A stretch of 64,000 nucleotides of DNA from Camelimonas fluminis (GCF_014656355.1 NZ_BNCG01000011.1:86544-150543), one strand, 5' to 3'. Shown: positions 10,201 to 18,630, numbered from the stretch's first letter. Made by a program: numbers and translations. The notes: generated from the sequence alone by a model not told the origin.

Positions 10201-10317
10201 GTCCTGATTCATCGACTGGAAATAGGCGCGGAACACAAAGGACGAGCCATCGACCAGCAGAACCTGGTCGTCCGGCGTCAGGACGGGGGCCGACCCCTCG
10301 GGAGCGGAAGCGTTCAT
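7258..10317 (-). CDS. polA: DNA polymerase I
   Basis: A full-length polymerase of 1019 residues with three domains. The 5' nuclease domain (about 1-310) begins VLLVDGSSFVFRAYF and contains VSADKDLMQLV and VGDASDNVPGVPGIG. An Ala/Pro-rich linker (about 330-400) leads to a 3'-5' exonuclease that keeps its metal ligands: DTETNGL, GQNFKFDMLVF and YAAEDADVTLRLW, so proofreading is expected. The polymerase has motif A DYSQIELRILAHI, motif B RRRAKAINFGIIYG and motif C LQVHDELIFEV near 970. It acts in Okazaki fragment maturation and gap repair. The ATG at 10317 lacks a strong Shine-Dalgarno sequence but is the only sensible start. Confidence 0.97.
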   Translation of the reverse strand: MNASAPEGSAPVLTPDDQVLLVDGSSFVFRAYFQSMNQDRRYNARPSDGLPTGAVRLFCAKLLQFVRDGALGVKPTVMAIVFDQSEDSFRRELYPAYKAHRPDPPAELIPQFPLMREAVRAFGMTPVEMPRWEADDIIATYARQASEAGAQTLIVSADKDLMQLVGDGVTFYDFESGVRGKPGYRPERRLDREGVIEKFGVPPELVPDVQALVGDASDNVPGVPGIGVKTASQLINEYGSLEALLAAAPGIKQPKRRQSLLDNADVARLSLKLVMLDTHTPVPTPLGDHRIVDFDPKRLVAFLKAMEFTQLVKRASELFDVDAAAIEPAPELVAGTYSPMGAPQLPAPAGAERSAAGAGEGASDKSAAAVAAPSPAMEPATPGVSMPAALAAARRMEGAGTPVDRSGYETVTDIAGLQRWVAAAREAGVVAVDTETNGLDAMAVDLVGVSMATAPGKACYIPLQHRGGADLFSEGLLPDQIPHAEAIALLKPLLEDPNVLKVGQNFKFDMLVFARYGVRVSGYDDTMLMSYVLDAGRVGPGGHGMDALSQSLLGHACIAFKDVAGSGRNAVTFDLVPIDRATEYAAEDADVTLRLWRVLKPRLVAESRTQVYESLERPLVAVLAAMEGRGVAIDRQMLSRLSGEFAQSLARLEDEVYELAGEKFNIGSPKQLGDILFGRMQLPGARKTPTGQWATGARFLEELADDGHELPRRILEWRQLAKLKSTYADALPGYVNQQTGRVHTSYSLAATTTGRLSSSEPNLQNIPVRTEEGRKIRQAFVAEPGRKLISADYSQIELRILAHIADIPQLRRAFAEGVDIHAMTASEMFGAPVEGMDPMVRRRAKAINFGIIYGISAFGLAAQLGIPREEAGAYIKRYFERFPGIRDYMDATKKFCRENGYVTTLFGRICHYPDITSSNPSQRAAVERQAINAPIQGSAADIIRRAMTRMDAALLDAGLTGRMLLQVHDELIFEVPEAEAERTIAVARQVMEQAPLPLLSLAVPLHVDARAADNWEEAH

Positions 10318-10478
10318 GGCGCCAGTGATAGCAATTTAATCGCCGGGCAGCCATGCCTGAAGCCGGCCGATTTTTCTCCAGACGCGACGCAGCCTGACGG
10401 CGATAAGGCACACATATCAATGTGGTAGCGGCAGATTGCGGGTCGCGCCCACCGAACCCGGCCCCAGGTCGTCCCCTG

Positions 10479-11075
10479 CTAACCGCCCTGGCCGCCGCTG
10501 GCGCGGGCCGCGTCCAGCAGCGCCGCGATCTCCGCCGCCGCATCGGTGAGCGGCCGGCGGCTGCGGAAGACATGCGACTGGACGATCGCGCCCTCCAGCG
10601 CCGCGATCGCCAGCATGGCCAGACGCCGGCTGCGCCCGGAATCAATGCCGCCAGCGACCATGACCTCCTCGAGAACCACGCTCCAGCCATGGAACGCGTC
10701 AGCGCCCGCCTCACGAATGCCGGGGTTGTCGGCCGCCGTTTCCAGCAAGGTAGCGGCGATGGGCGAGCCATCGTGGAAATCCGATTCCTCGATCCACGCG
10801 GCGACCATGCCAAAATAGGTCGTCAGCAGCCGGGCGGGGTCAGGGTCGCGGGCGGCCAGATCACGCAGGGTCGCGGCGACGCGTGATCCAGCGCGCCTGA
10901 CAGCCTCGGCGCCAATGCCGATCTTGCCGTCTGGAAAATAATGATAGAGCGAGCCCTTCGGCGCGCCGCTATGGGCAAGGATCTGGTTGAGGCCAGTGCC
11001 AGCATAGCCCTGCTTGCGAAAGAGCGTGACGGCGCTGTCCAGAAGCGCTTCCCGATGTTTGCGAGGCCCAGCCAT
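10479..11075 (-). CDS. TetR family transcriptional regulator (LmrA/YxaF-like)
   Basis: A 198-residue repressor. The N-terminal helix-turn-helix covers about residues 8-55 and contains the TetR pattern LFRKQGYAGTGLNQILAHSG followed by APKGSLYHYFPDGK. The C-terminal ligand domain (LLTTYFGMVAAWIEESDF, then GSPIAATLLETA) resembles the LmrA/YxaF subgroup, which senses hydrophobic compounds. It is divergent from two hotdog thioesterase genes, and the shared gap holds a perfect palindrome (11189-11208) suited to a TetR dimer. I infer that it represses itself and the thioesterases. Ligand unknown. Confidence 0.9.
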   Translation of the reverse strand: MAGPRKHREALLDSAVTLFRKQGYAGTGLNQILAHSGAPKGSLYHYFPDGKIGIGAEAVRRAGSRVAATLRDLAARDPDPARLLTTYFGMVAAWIEESDFHDGSPIAATLLETAADNPGIREAGADAFHGWSVVLEEVMVAGGIDSGRSRRLAMLAIAALEGAIVQSHVFRSRRPLTDAAAEIAALLDAARASGGQGG

Positions 11076-11188
11076 GCATCCTCTATAGGCCAGCCCGCTC
11101 CCTACGGAAATGGGCCCGGGGCGCCGGTTTGCGCCTGGTCACACCGGTTTCGGCAGCCTCCAGTTTCCGGTGGCGCAGCATCATTAAT

Positions 11189-11208
11189 TATATAGACTGG
11201 TCTATATA
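11189..11208. promoter_or_regulatory. Palindromic operator between tetR and thioesterase genes
   Basis: A 20-bp inverted repeat with two perfect 9-bp arms, TATATAGAC and GTCTATATA, around TG. It lies in an AT-rich patch 19 bases before the GTG of the thioesterase gene and 114 bases before the divergent tetR start. The core TAGACTGGTCTA resembles operators of LmrA/QacR-type repressors. Confidence 0.75.
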
Positions 11209-11226
11209 TATTATGAGGAAACCACC

Positions 11227-11634
11227 GTGCATTCCAGCAAACCGCCAGAGGGCTTCTTTCCCCACTTTCGCGATAGCGGCCTTACGGCTCCCTGGAAACC
11301 GCTTTTCAGCCGTCTTGACGGCGACGCCGTGATCATCGGCCTGCGCGCGGGGTCGGCTCACGCCAATTCGCGGGGTCTGGTTCACGGTGGGCTGATCATG
11401 GCGCTCGCCGACAACGCCATGGGGCTGAGCTGCGGCCGCGCCAGCGGCGCCTCCGGCCTCGTAACCGTGGCGCTCACCACGGAATTTCTCGGCGTCGCCC
11501 GCCTCGGGCAGTGGCTCGAGATCCGGCCGCGCGTTCTGAAAGCGGGCCGCTCGCTGTGCTTCGCCGCCGCCGACATCGTCGCCGACGGCGTTGCCTGCGC
11601 CCATGCCAGCGCCACCTTCAAAACCGCCGCCTGA
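11227..11634 (+). CDS. PaaI-type hotdog thioesterase
   Basis: A 135-residue single hotdog domain. The active-site helix GLVHGGLIMALADNAMG carries the HGG...D pattern of PaaI-like acyl-CoA thioesterases, and the following strand VTVALTTEFLGVARLGQWLEI is typical of the fold. It probably hydrolyses acyl- or aryl-CoA in the cytosol. The GTG start at 11227 has GAGGAA six bases upstream. It follows the TetR operator and is followed 25 bases later by a second thioesterase, so the two probably form one repressor-controlled transcript. Confidence 0.85.
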   Translation: MHSSKPPEGFFPHFRDSGLTAPWKPLFSRLDGDAVIIGLRAGSAHANSRGLVHGGLIMALADNAMGLSCGRASGASGLVTVALTTEFLGVARLGQWLEIRPRVLKAGRSLCFAAADIVADGVACAHASATFKTAA

Positions 11635-11659
11635 GCAGCGGCCCTGGGGAGCACTCGCC

Positions 11660-12094
11660 ATGACAGCCAATCGCCTCTCTCCGGCGGACGACGCCCTGCT
11701 CCGCCGCCTGCAGGCGATCAACGCCAGCGCCGCTTTCAACCGTTGGGCGGGTTTTGAAGTCAGCAGCGCGGCGGAAGGCTACGCTGAGCTGACGTTGCGC
11801 TGGCGTGAAGACTTCGGACAGTACGCCGGCTTTCTCCACGCCGGCATGATCGGGGCGCTCATCGACACCGCGTGCGGCTACGCCGCCGCCACATTATGCG
11901 GGCCGGTGCTGGCGTCACATTTCAATGTCAGTTGCTTGGCCCCGGCGGTCGGCGAGCGGTTTCTGGCCATTGGCAGGGTGACCCGCGCTGGCCGCAAGCA
12001 GGCGTTCACGCGGGCGGAGCTGTTCGCCCTGAGCGGCGACGTTCGCAAATGCGTGGCGACGGGAGAGGCGCTTCTGGTTCCTGTCGCCAGTTGA
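11660..12094 (+). CDS. PaaI-type hotdog thioesterase, second copy
   Basis: A 144-residue hotdog protein with the catalytic stretch GFLHAGMIGALIDTACGYAA (H-x-G...D) and the strand LASHFNVSCLAPAVGERF. It is only distantly similar to its upstream neighbour, so this is an old pair rather than a recent duplication. The ATG at 11660 is preferred for GGGGAG 8-13 bases upstream; the frame is open to 11591 but that overlaps the preceding gene. The two may form a heteromer or act on different acyl-CoAs. Confidence 0.85.
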   Translation: MTANRLSPADDALLRRLQAINASAAFNRWAGFEVSSAAEGYAELTLRWREDFGQYAGFLHAGMIGALIDTACGYAAATLCGPVLASHFNVSCLAPAVGERFLAIGRVTRAGRKQAFTRAELFALSGDVRKCVATGEALLVPVAS

Positions 12095-12125
12095 ACCGGC
12101 CAGGGCAGGCGCCCGGTTCCGCCGC

Positions 12126-12422
12126 TCAGGCCCGCCGCTCGCCCTTGCGCTGGCGCGTCGCCACGAACACCACCAGCGCGGCGCCGACGCCGTACAACCC
12201 CCATTTGAATGGCAGGACATCCGCCGTCTCGGAGCGGATCGGCCGCACGGTCACCGTACCCGGGCGCGACTGAACGCCAGTCTGGCCGTCGGCCCGGGCG
12301 GCGGCGATCTGCTGCGGCGACACCACCCACTCGGCGCCACGATGCTTGTCCCAGGCCATGAAGCCGCCGCCGACCACGACGCCAGCAACAAGCGCCAGAA
12401 TGATGCGCGGAACAAAATTCAT
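12126..12422 (-). CDS. Small membrane protein with two hydrophobic segments
   Basis: A protein of about 98 residues, not assigned to a named family. It has an N-terminal membrane segment (IILALVAGVVVGGGFMAW), a 45-residue polar middle rich in Thr and Val, and a second hydrophobic stretch (WGLYGVGAALVVFVATR) with a basic tail RQRKGERRA. Both ends are therefore probably cytoplasmic with a periplasmic loop. The ATG at 12422 follows AGGAGAG. It is convergent with the second thioesterase, with 31 bases between the stops. Confidence 0.6.
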   Translation of the reverse strand: MNFVPRIILALVAGVVVGGGFMAWDKHRGAEWVVSPQQIAAARADGQTGVQSRPGTVTVRPIRSETADVLPFKWGLYGVGAALVVFVATRQRKGERRA

Positions 12423-12607
12423 GCCTCTGCTCTCCTGAATATGACGCAAGGGAAGCTATCTACGCCGCGTTTCCGTGTGCTGTCACGCCTTTGGGAGTCA
12501 GCCGCGTCTCACTTGAAATCCAGGGTTGCAGGATGCAAATCCATTGACAGGCGGGAACACCGCCCTGCTGCGCCGCCATGGGGCGCAGACCATTCGGGAG
12601 CCTGACG

Positions 12608-12982
12608 ATGACCACGCTGTTCCGGAATCCGCGCCTGAAACATCAGTCCGCAACGGAGACGACCGTCATGGCGGCGTCGGGCGGCCTGTCCGGCGCCGCG
12701 CCGGGGCTCCGACTGGCGCGCCGCTGGGGCGGCGCCACGCTCGCCGCCTGCTCCGCCCTGGCCGCCGCCGCATTCGCGTTTGAGGCGGCCGAAGCGGCGT
12801 CACGCCATGGGGCGAGCCGAAGCAGCGCGCCACAAGCCCGGCAAACGGCGCCGCGCGGAGAGGTCTTCCTCAACGGCCGCTGGGTCAGTTCGTCATGGTG
12901 CGACGCCACGGTGCCGGGCCCCGACGGCGGGCCGGGCGGCCCCGGGCGCAGCCTTTGCGACGCCAGCACGCCGCGTCGCTGA
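12608..12982 (+). CDS. Hypothetical small exported protein
   Basis: About 124 residues, not recognised. After a polar N terminus a hydrophobic segment (TLAACSALAAAAFAFEAAEA) could serve as signal or anchor. The mature end is short and rich in Gly, Pro, Ser and Arg with two cysteines (SSSWCDATVPG and GRSLCDAST) that could pair. The ATG at 12608 has GGGAG 8 bases upstream, the main support for its being a gene. The composition is also compatible with a chance open frame. Confidence 0.45.
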   Translation: MTTLFRNPRLKHQSATETTVMAASGGLSGAAPGLRLARRWGGATLAACSALAAAAFAFEAAEAASRHGASRSSAPQARQTAPRGEVFLNGRWVSSSWCDATVPGPDGGPGGPGRSLCDASTPRR

Positions 12983-13299
12983 ACCGCCAGCTTCAGACAG
13001 ACGTCGCCTGACCACCCCCTGTTTTCGGGCCGGACTGCCGGTCGCGCGACGCTGACGCGCGCTCCTGGCGGCGCCAGAACAGGGACAGGACTTGACGAGG
13101 ACCTGGCTCTAACCTCGCCAGAATCTGACGAAGACTGGCGTCGCGCCCTGTGTCTTGCGCGCCGGCGCCCCGCATGGAACTGTGCGGCCATGCTGCGGGC
13201 AAGGCCGCCGGAGACATGCGCCAGGTCGTTCCCCATGACCGTCATGTCCGGGCCCCGTGACGCCCCAGGCAAATCAAACGGTAAACAGGGAGAGAAACG
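12983..13299. other. Intergenic region, nothing recognised
   Basis: These 317 bases hold several near-repeats of the type GGACCTGG / GACAGGACTTGACGAGGACC but no gene, terminator or operator that I can support. The promoter of the downstream reductase must lie here or just after. Confidence 0.4.
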
Positions 13300-14313
13300 A
13301 TGCCAGTCAATCGCCAGGTCACCATGGCCGCGCGCCCGGTCGGCGAGCCCAAACTGACCGATTTCGGAATCGTCGATACGGAAGCGCCCTCGCCTGGCCC
13401 AGGTCAGGTTCTGGTGAAAACCCTGTGGCTGTCGCTGGACCCCTACATGCGCGGCCGCATGAGTGAGGCCAAATCCTACGCCCGCTCCCTGCAGCCGGGA
13501 GACGTTATCGTCGGCGGCACCGTGGGTCAGGTGGAAGCCTCCAGCAATAACGCCTTCAAGCCCGGCGACGTGGTCCTCGGCTACGCCGGCTGGCAGGGTT
13601 ATTACGTCACCGACGGCTCGGACCTGCGCAAGATCGACCCCGCCGCGGCGCCGATCCAGAGCCACCTCGGCGCGCTCGGCATGCCGGGCATGACCGCCTA
13701 CACGGGCCTGCTCAACATCGGCCAGCCGAAGGCCGGCGAAACCGTCGTCGTCGCCGCCGCGACCGGCGCCGTCGGCGCGCTGGTGGGGCAGATCGCCAAA
13801 ATCAAGGGCGCCCGCGCGGTCGGCATCGCTGGCGGCCCGGAGAAATGCAAATTTCTGATTGATGAGCTTGGCTTCGACGCCGCCGTTGATCACCGCGACC
13901 CGGATATGAAAGCGAAGCTGAAGGCCGCCTGCCCGGACGGCGTCGACGTCTATTTCGAGAATGTCGGCGGCGCGGTGTGGGACGCGGTGTTCCCCCTGTT
14001 CAACGACTTCGCCCGCATTCCCCTGTGCGGCCTCATCGCGCATTACAATGACACCGCCGCGCCCGAGGGGCCGGATCGCCTGCCCGGCCTGATGCGCCAG
14101 GCGCTGACGAAACGGCTCACCATCCGCGGCTTTATCGTCTCTGACTTCGCCACTGACGGCCCGGCGTTCCAGCGCGACATGAGCCAGTGGCTCCGCGATG
14201 GCAAGATCCGTTACCGGGAAGACATTGTCGAAGGCCTCGACAAGGCCCCCGAGGCGTTTATCGGCCTGCTTCGCGGCAAGAACTTCGGCAAGTTGCTGGT
14301 CAAGGTGGCCTGA
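13300..14313 (+). CDS. NADP-dependent zinc-free MDR oxidoreductase (CurA/YncB-like)
   Basis: A 337-residue medium-chain reductase of the leukotriene B4 dehydrogenase/CurA group, which reduces C=C bonds of enones with NADPH. Diagnostic features are LSLDPYMRGRM near residue 45, the Rossmann glycine motif AAATGAVGALVGQIAKIKGA near 150, GGPEKC for NADP selection, and YFENVGGAVWDAV near 225. The cysteine and histidine zinc ligands of alcohol dehydrogenases are absent. GGGAGAG precedes the ATG. It ends at a strong hairpin shared with the convergent MarC gene and appears monocistronic. The physiological substrate is unknown. Confidence 0.9.
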   Translation: MPVNRQVTMAARPVGEPKLTDFGIVDTEAPSPGPGQVLVKTLWLSLDPYMRGRMSEAKSYARSLQPGDVIVGGTVGQVEASSNNAFKPGDVVLGYAGWQGYYVTDGSDLRKIDPAAAPIQSHLGALGMPGMTAYTGLLNIGQPKAGETVVVAAATGAVGALVGQIAKIKGARAVGIAGGPEKCKFLIDELGFDAAVDHRDPDMKAKLKAACPDGVDVYFENVGGAVWDAVFPLFNDFARIPLCGLIAHYNDTAAPEGPDRLPGLMRQALTKRLTIRGFIVSDFATDGPAFQRDMSQWLRDGKIRYREDIVEGLDKAPEAFIGLLRGKNFGKLLVKVA

Positions 14314-14342
14314 GCCTCCTCAGGGGCGCCCATGAATGAAAC

Positions 14343-14412
14343 GCCCCGGCGGGGTTGACGCAGTTTCCGGCGAGCACACGCTGTGAGCGCCGGAAAATGT
14401 CCCCGCCGGGGC
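14343..14412. terminator. Nested bidirectional hairpin between convergent genes
   Basis: An outer perfect 12-bp stem (GCCCCGGCGGGG / CCCCGCCGGGGC) encloses a second 9-bp stem (TTTCCGGCG / CGCCGGAAA). It fills the gap between the reductase stop and the MarC stop, as expected for a shared terminator. Confidence 0.75.
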
Positions 14413-14421
14413 TATTTGCCA

Positions 14422-15078
14422 TCACGCCATGGAGTGCACGAATTCCCGCACGCCCGAGGCGATGAACTGCACGGCGATGCAGGCCAGCAGGAAGCCCATG
14501 ATCTTGGTGACCGCCTGAATGCCATGCTCGCCAAGAAAGCGGGCCAGCCAGTCGGCGCCAGCCAGCACGATCCATGCGATGACGCCAGTGATGACGATGC
14601 CGGCCAGGACCACGGCGTAGCCCAGAATCTGGTGATCGGCCGGGATTTGCGAACCGTAGCCCATCACGATGGCGATGCAGCCTGGCCCCGCGAGGCCCGG
14701 CATGGCGATCGGCGAAAATGAAATGTCCACCTCGGCCCGCTTGATGGCGTCCGGCCCGCCCTTCACCGTATCCGCCTCCCCGTCGCCGGAGAACAGCATG
14801 CGGAACGCCAGCACGAGCACGATGAGGCCGCCGGCGATGCGGATGCCCGCAAGCGAGATGCCGAACAGCGCGATGATGCCGTTGCCGAGCAGGAAAAACG
14901 CCACGAGAATGGCGATGGCGTACAGCGCTGATTTGCGCGCCTGCTGTTGCCTGAACTGCGCCGACCCCTGACGGGTCAGGCTCAAAAACAGCGGCGCCAT
15001 GCTGACGGGGTTCATGATCGGCAGCAGCCCGATCACCACCAGCAACACGTGCTTGGCGGCCGTTACGACGAGATCCAT
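14422..15078 (-). CDS. MarC family integral membrane protein
   Basis: A 218-residue inner-membrane protein with six predicted hydrophobic helices. It shows the MarC/UPF0056 landmarks LLPIMNPVSMAPLFLSLT near the N terminus and the repeat-like SFSPIAMPGLAGPGCIAIVM in the middle (NP and PGP motifs in re-entrant positions). Function is not established; the older link to multiple antibiotic resistance was withdrawn. The start at 15078 (MDLVV) is preceded by a purine-rich GGATGGGAGAG. It is convergent with the reductase gene. Confidence 0.88.
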   Translation of the reverse strand: MDLVVTAAKHVLLVVIGLLPIMNPVSMAPLFLSLTRQGSAQFRQQQARKSALYAIAILVAFFLLGNGIIALFGISLAGIRIAGGLIVLVLAFRMLFSGDGEADTVKGGPDAIKRAEVDISFSPIAMPGLAGPGCIAIVMGYGSQIPADHQILGYAVVLAGIVITGVIAWIVLAGADWLARFLGEHGIQAVTKIMGFLLACIAVQFIASGVREFVHSMA

Positions 15079-15256
15079 GGCTCTCCCATCCTGGCGGAGC
15101 GCTGTCGGCGCCGCCGGTCCTGACAACAAACACTTTGGGGCGTCGCGCCCGCCTGCCCGAAGGCATCACGCGACGGCCCGCAGGGCAAAACCGAAAGAGC
15201 GGGAACGGGACCGCGTCGCCTGTCCGTTCCTTTGCGCCGCCCTTGTTTCCGGCGAT

Positions 15257-16621
15257 TCAGCCCGCGCCCTCCCGCGCAACGACGTCCGGCTCCGGCAACT
15301 GGCGCGCAAGCGCTTCCGCCCGACGCTCCATGCGCCACACGGCGAGCGACAGGATCGCCACGGGCACGCCCACCAACGCCGTGCAAATGAAGAACCACGG
15401 ATAACCGAACCTGTCCGCCAGCAGTCCGGAGGCGCCGCCGACAAATTTTCCCGGCAAGGCGTAAAGCGAACTGAGCAACGCATATTGCGTGGCCGCCATG
15501 GCCGGCGAGGTTAACCCGGACATGTAGGCGATCAGCACCGAGCCGGCGAAGCCGCTGGCGAAATTGTCGAGACTGATCGACAGGGTGAGCAGCGACAGGT
15601 CATGCCCGCGCACGGCCAGCCACGCGAACATCAGGTTGGAGGCCGCCGCCGCCACGCCGCCGAAGACGAGGCAGGGCATGACGCTGAAACGGGCCGCCGC
15701 CACGCCGCCGGCAAAGGCGCCGGCGATGCCGACCCAGACGCCGAACACCTTCGACACGCTGGCGATCTCGGATTTGGAGAACCCCATGTCGATATAAAGC
15801 GGGTTGGCCATCACCCCGGCGACGAAATCCGGCAACCGGTACAGCGCGATCAGCGCCAGGATCAGCGCCAGGGCGGGCCCCTTGCGCCGCGCCAGATCGC
15901 TGAACGGCTCCACGATCGCCTCGCCGATCGTCGCGCGCCAGCTGCGTGGCCGTGATGGGGCCGTGTCCTCCGCCAGCCGCGGCGCCGCCAGCACGCCAGC
16001 CATGCCGACCAGCATCAACACCGCCATGGCGAGATAGGCGCTGCGCCAGTTGACGAAATCCGCGATATACAACGCCCCTGCTCCGGAGCAGAGCAGCGCG
16101 AGCCGGTATCCCAGCTGGTAGATGGCCGCCAGCATGGCCTGCCCGTCCTGCGGCGCGGCGTTGATGCGCCAGCCGTCCACGGCGACATCCTGGGTGGCGC
16201 TGGCGAAGGCCACCAGCAGGGCGAAGCCGATCAGTCCCGGCAGAAAGACCGCCGGGTCTGACATGGCGACGCCGACCAGACCGGCCGCCACGCCGCATTG
16301 CGCCAGCATCATCCAGGCGCGCCGCCGCCCCAGCCAGCGGGCGAGCAGGGGCGGATCAAGCCGGTCCACCGCCGGGGCCCAGACAAATTTGAAGGAATAG
16401 GCCAGCGCCACCCAACTCAGCAGGCCAATTTCCGTGCGCGACACGCCGGCCTCGCGTAGCCACGCGGACAACGTGCCAAACACGAGCAGGAAAGGCAGCC
16501 CCGAACTGAAGCCGAACACCAGCATCAGGGCATGGCGCCGGTCCGTCAGGGAGCTCAAAATGGCGGCGTAACGTTCGCGAATCGCAGGCATGCCGGAGTA
16601 TGGCGCCACAGGGGGGCTCAT
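15257..16621 (-). CDS. AmpG-like MFS transporter
   Basis: A 454-residue permease with about 12-14 membrane helices. The start (LMLVFGFSSGLPFLLVFGTL) followed by WLREAGVSRTEIGLLSWVAL, with FKFVWAPAVDRL and GRRRAWMMLAQ, is the AmpG signature. AmpG imports anhydromuropeptides for wall recycling and can influence beta-lactamase induction. The middle FASATQDVAVDGWRI is also typical. The ATG at 16621 was chosen; an internal ATG at 16591 is possible. It is divergent from the frameshifted flavoprotein gene. No ampC or ampR is nearby, so recycling rather than resistance is the safer reading. Confidence 0.85.
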   Translation of the reverse strand: MSPPVAPYSGMPAIRERYAAILSSLTDRRHALMLVFGFSSGLPFLLVFGTLSAWLREAGVSRTEIGLLSWVALAYSFKFVWAPAVDRLDPPLLARWLGRRRAWMMLAQCGVAAGLVGVAMSDPAVFLPGLIGFALLVAFASATQDVAVDGWRINAAPQDGQAMLAAIYQLGYRLALLCSGAGALYIADFVNWRSAYLAMAVLMLVGMAGVLAAPRLAEDTAPSRPRSWRATIGEAIVEPFSDLARRKGPALALILALIALYRLPDFVAGVMANPLYIDMGFSKSEIASVSKVFGVWVGIAGAFAGGVAAARFSVMPCLVFGGVAAAASNLMFAWLAVRGHDLSLLTLSISLDNFASGFAGSVLIAYMSGLTSPAMAATQYALLSSLYALPGKFVGGASGLLADRFGYPWFFICTALVGVPVAILSLAVWRMERRAEALARQLPEPDVVAREGAG

Positions 16622-16790
16622 GACGATGCGGCCTCGACCAGACAGTTCTGGACATCGCGCCCCAGCAATGCTGGCTTGCACAATACGCCGGCTTCCATAA
16701 GGAAAGACGCGGCCAGCTCGCCTGCCCGCCGAAATCGGGCCCCGGTGGTCCGCGCCTGACGTTCCCGCGGCGCCGAACGAAAGCTTTGCG

Positions 16791-18060
16791 ATGAATTCCC
16801 CCGTCTCCCCGTCTCCCGCCCCCCGCGTCGCCGCCGTCATCGGCGCCGGCCCTGCGGGCCTGATGGCGGCGGAGCGCCCTGGCCGGCGCCGGTCTCGCCG
16901 TCACCGTTTACGAGCGCATGCCCAGCCCGGCGCGCAAATTGCTGCTGGCGGGCCGGGGCGGCCTGAACCTCACCCATTCGGAGCCGCGCGACGCCTTCCT
17001 GCGCCGCTACGGCGACGCGGCCCCATGGCTGAGCGGGATGATCGACGCCTTCCCGCCCGACGCCCTGCGCGCCTTCGCGGCGGATCTCGGCGAACCGACG
17101 TTCACTGGCTCCAGCGGCCGGGTGTTTCCGGAGAGCTTCAAGGCCTCGCCGCTGCTGCGCGCCTGGCTGCGCCGCCTCGATCAGGCCGGCGTCGCCTTGC
17201 ACACCCGCTGCACATGGCGCGGCTGGAGCGCCGACGGCGCCCTGGCGTTCGATGGCCCGGACGGCGCGTTTTCGATCACGCCGGACGTCGTCGTTCTGGC
17301 GACCGGCGGCGCCAGCTGGCCGCGCCTTGGCGCCGATGGCGGCTGGACCGGGCCGCTGGCGGACGCAGGTGTCGCCGTGACGCCGCTGGCGCCTTCAAAC
17401 AGCGGCGCGCTGATCGGATGGTCGGCCTATCTTCAGGACAAATTCGCCGGCCAGCCTTTGAAGCGCATCGCCCTGACCTGTGACGGCGTGACGGCGCGCG
17501 GCGAGGCGGTCATCACCCGCGGCGGCATGGAGGGCGGCGTGGTCTATGCGCTCTCCGGCGCCATCCGCGCCGCCCTGGCCCGCGACGGCGAGGCCTGCCT
17601 GACCCTGAACCTGCGTCCGGATCTCGACCAGAAGGAGCTGGCGGCGCGGCTTGCCGGGCCGCGCGGCCGCAAATCCGGCGCCACCTGGCTGCGCAAGGCG
17701 GCGGGCCTGGCCCCGGTGGCGGTGGCGTTGCTGCGTGAGATTGATCTGGCGGAGGGCGTCGACAGCCTGGCCGGCGACGCCGCCGCGCTCGCCCGCCGCA
17801 TTCGCGCCTTGCCGCTCAGCGTCTCCGGCGTGGCCCCGCTGGAGCGGGCCATCTCCACCAGTGGCGGCGTGGCGCTGCCGGAAGTCGACGCCCACCTGAT
17901 GCTGGTGAAAAAACCCGGCGTGTTCGTTGCCGGCGAAATGCTCGACTGGGACGCGCCCACCGGCGGCTACCTCCTCCAGGCCTGTTTTGCCCTTGGCGCG
18001 GCGGCGGCGGAAGGCGCGAAAAGCTATCTGCAGGCCCAAGACAGTCGCCAGGGCAGGTAA
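16791..18060 (+). pseudogene. Frameshifted BaiN/HI0933-type NAD(P)/FAD-dependent oxidoreductase
   Basis: The FAD-binding start AAVIGAGPAGLMAAE is read from the ATG at 16791, but the rest of the protein (ALAGAGLAVTVYERMPSPAR, KLLLAGRGGLNLTHSE and on to the stop at 18060) is in the next frame. One extra base, most simply the C at 16875 or a neighbour, separates GAG and GCC and breaks the frame. With the shift repaired the protein would be about 422 residues, typical for this family of flavoproteins, with the C-terminal stretch SGGVALPEVDAHLM and EMLDWDAPTGGYLLQ. An ATG at 16918 could start a 380-residue product lacking the dinucleotide-binding loop, which should be inactive. A sequencing error is an alternative to real decay. 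Confidence 0.8.
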
Positions 18061-18321
18061 TATTCAGGCGGCGCGGCCGCGCCGCCATTTGATAGCGGGC
18101 GTCCGGATCTGGCGGCAGACCCGTCAGGAACATTGTTTCGCCCCGGCCGCCTGGCGCGGCAAAATCTTGCAAATATTGCAACCGCGCCGCCCGCAAACAA
18201 CAACGTCTCCCTGTCCGGCAAACGGTTTCGCCCATATCGCCGGCGCCGGTCTTCCACACCCACGCATTGCCAGACGCGCCGGACACGGCTAACAATTGCC
18301 CCGCCCGCCTCGTGTGGTGGG

Positions 18322-18522
18322 CGATGATCTCAGGGCGGGGTGCAATTCCCCACCGGCGGTAAGCGGTTTGCCTGGGCGGTTCCTCCGGAAACGCCTGTGC
18401 GCCCGCAAGCCCGCGAGCGCCCTGCACGGGTCGCCGGTTTGCGCCGCGCGACGCCGCGCAGGGGTCAGCAGACCCGGTGTAACTCCGGGGCCGACGGTTA
18501 CAGTCCGGATGGAAGAGATCGG
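18322..18522 (+). promoter_or_regulatory. FMN riboswitch (RFN element)
   Basis: The leader of ribH carries the conserved RFN parts in order: GATCTCAGGGCGGGGTGCAA, then TTCCCCACCGGCGGTAA, the variable arm, AGCCCGCGAGCGCC, GGTCAGCAGACCCGGTGTAA, and finally GACGGTTACAGTCCGGATG with the closing GAAGAGAT. It ends about 110 bases before the ribH start, leaving room for an expression platform. When FMN is plentiful it should lower ribH expression, by termination or by hiding the ribosome binding site. Confidence 0.95.
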
Positions 18523-18630
18523 TTGCAGGGGCGACCAGCCCGGCGAAAACAGATTTTCGCCCAAGGCCAGCGCCCGTCGTGCGTCCGTATGCCCTGATTC
18601 ATGCCATGGCAAACAACAAGGACGCCAATC

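Noticed and set aside
8089..10428. 779-residue open frame opposite polA
   Set aside because: Shadow frame; no domain or ribosome binding site.
12643..14043. 466-residue reverse frame over the CurA-like reductase
   Set aside because: Antisense to a gene with clear motifs; no recognisable product.
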